Source of the DNA: Halobacteriovoraceae bacterium
GTDB lineage: Bacteria > Bdellovibrionota > Bacteriovoracia > Bacteriovoracales > Bacteriovoracaceae
DNA: 64,000 nt
Direction: 5' to 3'
Assembly: GCA_002711995.1 (NCBI GenBank)
Contig: PASN01000006.1
Coordinates: forward strand, 2,017 to 66,016
The notes beneath the pieces are model-generated. The model ran no database searches, had not been told where the DNA came from, and saw nothing but the letters and a program-made list of their open reading frames with translations. Positions within the stretch are counted from its first letter, which is position 1. Every line of letters starts with the position of its first letter. Below are positions 60,834 to 64,000 of the stretch, in pieces. Both the position numbers and the translations under genes were made by a program.

Positions 60834-61640
60834 ATGAAAAATTTTAAATCCAATTATCCTAGTAGAATTATATGTCTAACCGAAGAGTCCGTCGAGACTC
60901 TGTACCTCCTTGGAAAGGAAGAGCTTGTTAAAGGCGTTTCGGCTTTTGTGAAAAGACCTGAAGCCGCGCAAAAATTGCCTAAAGTCTCCTTCTTTACCAG
61001 CTCGAATCTGAATAAAATCAAAGATAAGGATCCAGACCTTGTACTAGGTTTTTCAGATATTCAAAAGGATATTGCCAAAGACCTTATAGGCGATGGGATG
61101 AATGTTTATATTGCCAATCATCGATCTATTGAGGGGATACTTGAGTATATCGCGATGTTGTCTAGAATGGTCGACGCGAAGGAGGAGGGAGAGAGGCTCA
61201 TCGAGAACCTTCTTCAAAAAATAAACAAAGCAAAAGACTTTGCGGGAAAACTTAAAAAGAGGCCAAAGGTTTACTTTGAGGAGTGGGATGATCCTATGAT
61301 TTCGGCAATTCAATGGGTTAGCGAACTTATTGAGCTTTGTGGAGGAGAAGAGATTAATAAAGATCTCTCCCGAGGAAGCCTTGCGAAAGAGAGGTTTGTC
61401 GATCCCTTGACAATAATCGAAAAGAACCCAGATTTAATATTAGGATGTTGGTGTGGGAAAAAAGTCAAAATAGACTCAATTAAAAACAGAGATGGTTTTG
61501 ATCAGATTTCCGCTGTCAAAAACGACTATGTTTTAGAGCTTGAGCCTGAGATCTTTTTACAGCCAGGGCCAGCTCCAATACTGGATGGAATTGATATTTT
61601 AATAGATTTGTTTTCTAAATGGAGTAAGGAGAATTCATGA
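60834..61640 (+). CDS. BtuF-like periplasmic-binding-fold protein without signal peptide
   Basis: 268 residues from the ATG at 60834. The fold of class III solute-binding proteins is seen: SRIICLTEESVETLYLLGKE, then DPDLVLGFSDIQKDIAKDL, YIANHRSIEGILEYIAMLSR and NPDLILGCWCGKKVKIDSI, as in BtuF/FepB-type cobalamin or siderophore receptors. There is no signal peptide or lipobox, so the protein should stay in the cytoplasm. No ABC transporter is beside it. It resembles signal-less cobalamin-binding family proteins. It overlaps the next gene by four bases. Confidence 0.7.
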   Translation: MKNFKSNYPSRIICLTEESVETLYLLGKEELVKGVSAFVKRPEAAQKLPKVSFFTSSNLNKIKDKDPDLVLGFSDIQKDIAKDLIGDGMNVYIANHRSIEGILEYIAMLSRMVDAKEEGERLIENLLQKINKAKDFAGKLKKRPKVYFEEWDDPMISAIQWVSELIELCGGEEINKDLSRGSLAKERFVDPLTIIEKNPDLILGCWCGKKVKIDSIKNRDGFDQISAVKNDYVLELEPEIFLQPGPAPILDGIDILIDLFSKWSKENS

Positions 61641-62221
61641 AGTTTATTCTTTTTATATTTATAGCTCTTACACCTATTACATACGCTCAAAACTCTCACG
61701 ATGAGATTATCCAACGCTTTTTAGATCAGCATAAAAAAATGATGAAAGACATCATGAAAGCTTTTGATGACGATGAGTTCTTCAATGATGACTTCTTTAA
61801 AGACGACATGTTTGAATCTCTCAAACGTCATGGTCTAGGAGCTTATAAAGGTTTCACTGGTGCTGGTGACAATATTAAAGTTGAGGAGAGGATGGAAAAA
61901 GATGGAACTATCTCGGTAGTCATCACCCCTCAAAACAAGAACACGAATTTAGATATAGAGTCCACTGACAACATGATCACCATTAAAAGCAAAGTGAAGG
62001 TGGAGGAAGAAAACACCCAGGGACAATCAAAGTCCAAGTCCATTTCAATGCAAAGCTTTTCTCGCTCTGTTGGTATCCCTCAAGGCTACAAAGCAAGCGC
62101 ACCTAAAAAAGATGGCAAGAGTATTGTTATATCTCTGGTTCCTGAATCAAAAAATGTATTGAGTCCAAGAAAAGACGGCAGGGTGCCTATTAAAAAAGCG
62201 CCAGGAGAGCAGACGATTTAG
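61637..62221 (+). CDS. exported Hsp20/alpha-crystallin-like protein
   Basis: 194 residues with a signal peptide (about 1-17, LTPITYA at the cut). Residues about 85-180 look like an alpha-crystallin domain: NIKVEERMEKDGTISVVITP, then DIESTDNMITIKSKVKVEEE and FSRSVGIPQGYKASAPKKDG then SIVISLVPE, with the strand order of small heat-shock proteins. A highly acidic Asp/Phe-rich segment (DDDEFFNDDFFKDDMFESL) precedes it. Periplasmic Hsp20-like proteins are unusual. It overlaps the BtuF-like gene by four bases. Confidence 0.6.
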   Translation: MKFILFIFIALTPITYAQNSHDEIIQRFLDQHKKMMKDIMKAFDDDEFFNDDFFKDDMFESLKRHGLGAYKGFTGAGDNIKVEERMEKDGTISVVITPQNKNTNLDIESTDNMITIKSKVKVEEENTQGQSKSKSISMQSFSRSVGIPQGYKASAPKKDGKSIVISLVPESKNVLSPRKDGRVPIKKAPGEQTI

Positions 62222-63174
62222 GAGTTCTTTTTCCACTCTGGAATAGACTCGACTTCATCCCTCATTTTCTTGAATGACTCCAACCTGTCGAGTACTGCCA
62301 GGTCGTGTATTTCATTTTCATCTAGTTCATGAAACGCACAACCTTTGCTTTTCTCTTCATGTCTGCAGTCTTTAAACTTGCACTGAATGAAGTAGGGCTC
62401 TAAGTCAGGAAAAAAACTTGGAAGCTCTTCTTTAGGCACATCCAGAACTGATAGGGATCTTACACCTGGAGAATCTACTAAAAGAAAGTTTTCACAGTCT
62501 ATGATCTCTGCCCATGTCGTAGTGTGGGATCCTTTTAGAACACCCTTAGCAAGCCTTCTACTTATGAGCTCTACCTTGCCATCACTAAGAGTTGATATCA
62601 GCTTTGATTTTCCTACACCAGACTGTCCAAGACAGATGGCCGTTTTATTTTGAAGTTTCTCGCGAAGTATATTGAGTTCTTCTTCTGATTGCTCAGGGCA
62701 CTCGGAAGAGACGCTAAAGGTTTGTGCTCCTAGAAGTTTTTCGTATTTGTATTTTTCGAACTCTAGATCAAACTGATCTTCAAACTGATCCATCTTGTTA
62801 AATATAATGACTGCTGGAATGTCCCACTCTATTGCACGAAGAAGATAGCGATCAATAAGTCCTGACTTGTAGTCTGGCTTGGAGACTGCGGTGACAATGA
62901 AGAGAACATCAAGATTGCTTGCGATAACTTTCTTTTTGTTTTCACGAACAATTCTTCTGTAGATCTCGTTCTCGCGCTCTACAATCTCCGTGATCTCATA
63001 AGCGTCTCCACTTACCGCTTTTTGAAGTATGACGTTATCGCCAACAACGGGGTGGGAGCCTCTGATAACTTCACGAAGCGCGATTGCTTCTACGAATTCA
63101 TCACTTCCTGGTATGCGACACTCAAAGCGACGCTTCCCAGACCTAAATATTTTTCCTTGAACTTTGTCCTGCAT
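62218..63174 (-). CDS. rsgA: ribosome small subunit-dependent GTPase A
   Basis: 318 residues. The circularly permuted GTPase order is clear: an N-terminal OB fold, then G4 IIFNKMDQFED, G1 GQSGVGKSKLISTL, G2/G3 HTTTWAEIIDC and LLVDSPGVRSL, and a C-terminal zinc finger CKFKDCRHEEKSKGCAFHE. RsgA (YjeQ) assists late 30S subunit assembly in the cytoplasm. The gene diverges from the tRNA-Arg gene. Confidence 0.95.
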   Translation of the reverse strand: MQDKVQGKIFRSGKRRFECRIPGSDEFVEAIALREVIRGSHPVVGDNVILQKAVSGDAYEITEIVERENEIYRRIVRENKKKVIASNLDVLFIVTAVSKPDYKSGLIDRYLLRAIEWDIPAVIIFNKMDQFEDQFDLEFEKYKYEKLLGAQTFSVSSECPEQSEEELNILREKLQNKTAICLGQSGVGKSKLISTLSDGKVELISRRLAKGVLKGSHTTTWAEIIDCENFLLVDSPGVRSLSVLDVPKEELPSFFPDLEPYFIQCKFKDCRHEEKSKGCAFHELDENEIHDLAVLDRLESFKKMRDEVESIPEWKKNS

Positions 63175-63242
63175 GTATTACTTATATCGTGAAATTCTTT
63201 CAGTGCGAAGCGCAAACTCCTGATAATTATTAAAAAACCTTG

Positions 63243-63270
63243 TTGACAACTCCACCATATCGCTATAAAT
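63243..63270 (+). promoter_or_regulatory. promoter of the tRNA-Arg gene
   Basis: Consensus -35 TTGACA (63243-63248) and a -10 TATAAAT (63264-63270), with 15-16 bp between. The predicted start near 63277 is about 12 bp before the tRNA. Confidence 0.6.
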
Positions 63271-63288
63271 TCTTTGCTCATCCGATAC

Positions 63289-63365
63289 GCAGTCGTAGCT
63301 CAGCTGGATAGAGCATCCGCCTTCTAAGCGGACGGTCGCAGGTTCGAATCCTGCCGACTGCGCCA
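63289..63365 (+). tRNA. tRNA-Arg (anticodon TCT)
   Basis: 77 bases with CCA encoded. Acceptor stem GCAGTCG / CGACTGC, discriminator G. D stem GCTC / GAGC. Anticodon stem TCCGC / GCGGA with loop CTTCTAA. T stem GCAGG / CCTGC with loop TTCGAAT. It decodes AGA, the Arg codon favoured in AT-rich genomes. All four stems pair without mismatch. Confidence 0.97.
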
Positions 63366-63540
63366 TAAATTCTATAGATTCATAAATCACAATTTTCACC
63401 TTAAAGACCCGTTTCACAATAGAGAAGCCTAACAAAGAAATAATCAACAAGGTTTGGATATAAACCATTTGGTTCTTGATATCTTGTACCTTTAGACATA
63501 GTTTCAGAAAACATTTTCACTTTGATTGTAGAGAGGGGAT

Positions 63541-64000
63541 ATGAAGGAAATATTTTATATTTTACTAGTTTTTTTTTCCACCATAAAGTTTGCTGGAGCT
63601 ACTTCTGAGCAAGAAATGGCTGATCTCTTAGTCTGCGACGAGGGTAGAACTTATAGTTCACTGGACCTTTTTGAACTAACAGAAGTAAAAGGCCTACCAT
63701 TACAAGTAACCAACCACAGTTCTTTAAAATATCGTATGGCTTTTCGTTCTCCACGTTTTTCCCAGAAGCTTGAATCTATGTTTGAGGAGTTTCCAAAAAA
63801 GCTTAGATTTGTAAATGTAATGCCGTTACCAAGTGATGATCCGGTTTCGAGTCTGCCTTCGGGTTGTAAAGTCGGTATAGGACTTAAGATCGCGAATATT
63901 GATGGTGTCAAAGTATATGTGACAGAGGAAAAAATTTGGAACTCCCTATCCAAGACGGATAGATTCGTAATTACCCTTCGAGAATTGCTGAAAGAGCTGA
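63541..64000 (+). CDS. exported protein of unknown function, cut off by the window end
   Basis: 153 codons are visible and the frame is still open at the last base, so the C terminus is missing. The ATG has GAGGGG just upstream. Signal peptide about 1-20 (STIKFAGA at the cut). The mature part has two cysteines (LLVCDEGRTY and PSGCKVGIGLKI) and mixed strand and helix; no family is recognised. A long minus-strand frame over 63651-63953 looks like its shadow. Confidence 0.65.
   Translation, partial: MKEIFYILLVFFSTIKFAGATSEQEMADLLVCDEGRTYSSLDLFELTEVKGLPLQVTNHSSLKYRMAFRSPRFSQKLESMFEEFPKKLRFVNVMPLPSDDPVSSLPSGCKVGIGLKIANIDGVKVYVTEEKIWNSLSKTDRFVITLRELLKEL

Noticed and set aside
63178-63468. Minus-strand frame with SAGFEPATVRLEGGCSIQLS
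   Set aside because: It is the well-known false protein read antisense through a tRNA gene; the tRNA-Arg at 63289-63365 explains it.

Overview
The window looks like chromosome from a low-GC Gram-negative bacterium with a full outer membrane. KDO biosynthesis (kdsB, kdsA, kdsC), TolC, a DsbD-type reductase and many lipoproteins and beta-barrel proteins show the cell envelope. A Tad/Flp pilus locus, a Cache-type chemoreceptor, four exported HExxH metallopeptidase candidates and a small basic K/R-rich protein suggest a Bdellovibrionota/Bacteriovorax-like predator or relative. That placement is inference from gene content; no rRNA or ribosomal protein gene is present to test it.

Layout. 1-1600: a small exported protein, a decayed coding remnant and a HigBA/RelE-type toxin-antitoxin operon with its own operator and terminator. 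1900-8400: a membrane histidine kinase with a degenerate receiver, flanked by PmrA-box-like sites, then exported peptidases, thioredoxin 2 and a tandem pair of small exported paralogues. 8400-13600: chemoreceptor, flavodoxin-like reductase, MscS channel and AI-2E family permease. 13700-22100: a multidomain lipoprotein, a FecR/TPR-barrel pair, PlsC, a PhoR/PhoB-like system and Fe superoxide dismutase. 22300-26500: three consecutive lipoproteins (LPP20-like, LpoB-like, COG3014-like) and an exported peptidase. 26500-31650: an amidase and two tandem BspA-like lipoprotein genes, one broken by an in-frame TAA. 31700-35900: an operon of an RlmI-like methyltransferase, a three-gene ABC-2 exporter and a short SSB. 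36200-43300: EttA and a compact Tad locus (Flp pilin, small TadE/TadG-like proteins, CpaB-like, secretin, CpaF). 43400-47700: SPOR protein, PurB, beta-barrel and TolC. 48000-52500: kdsB-pyrG-kdsA-kdsC operon. 52500-64000: phosphoesterase, nucleotidyltransferase-BON fusion, TsaC, a large unknown exported protein, DUF493, GpsA, DsbD, a BtuF-like protein with an exported Hsp20-like protein, RsgA, tRNA-Arg(TCT) and a partial exported protein.

Most genes are housekeeping or envelope genes in tight operons with ATGA or larger overlaps. The most unusual structure is a complete small transcription unit (perfect -10, ribosome binding site, 42-codon K/R-rich gene, intrinsic terminator; 41246-41480) lying antisense inside the Tad operon. 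Other points worth checking are the leaderless promoter before the BtuF-like gene, the PmrA-box-like sites around a kinase with a degenerate receiver, the broken BspA-like gene, and an attenuator-like leader between kdsB and its divergent neighbour. No CRISPR array, intact insertion sequence, prophage or rRNA was seen. All function calls rest on reading motifs by eye, without database searches.
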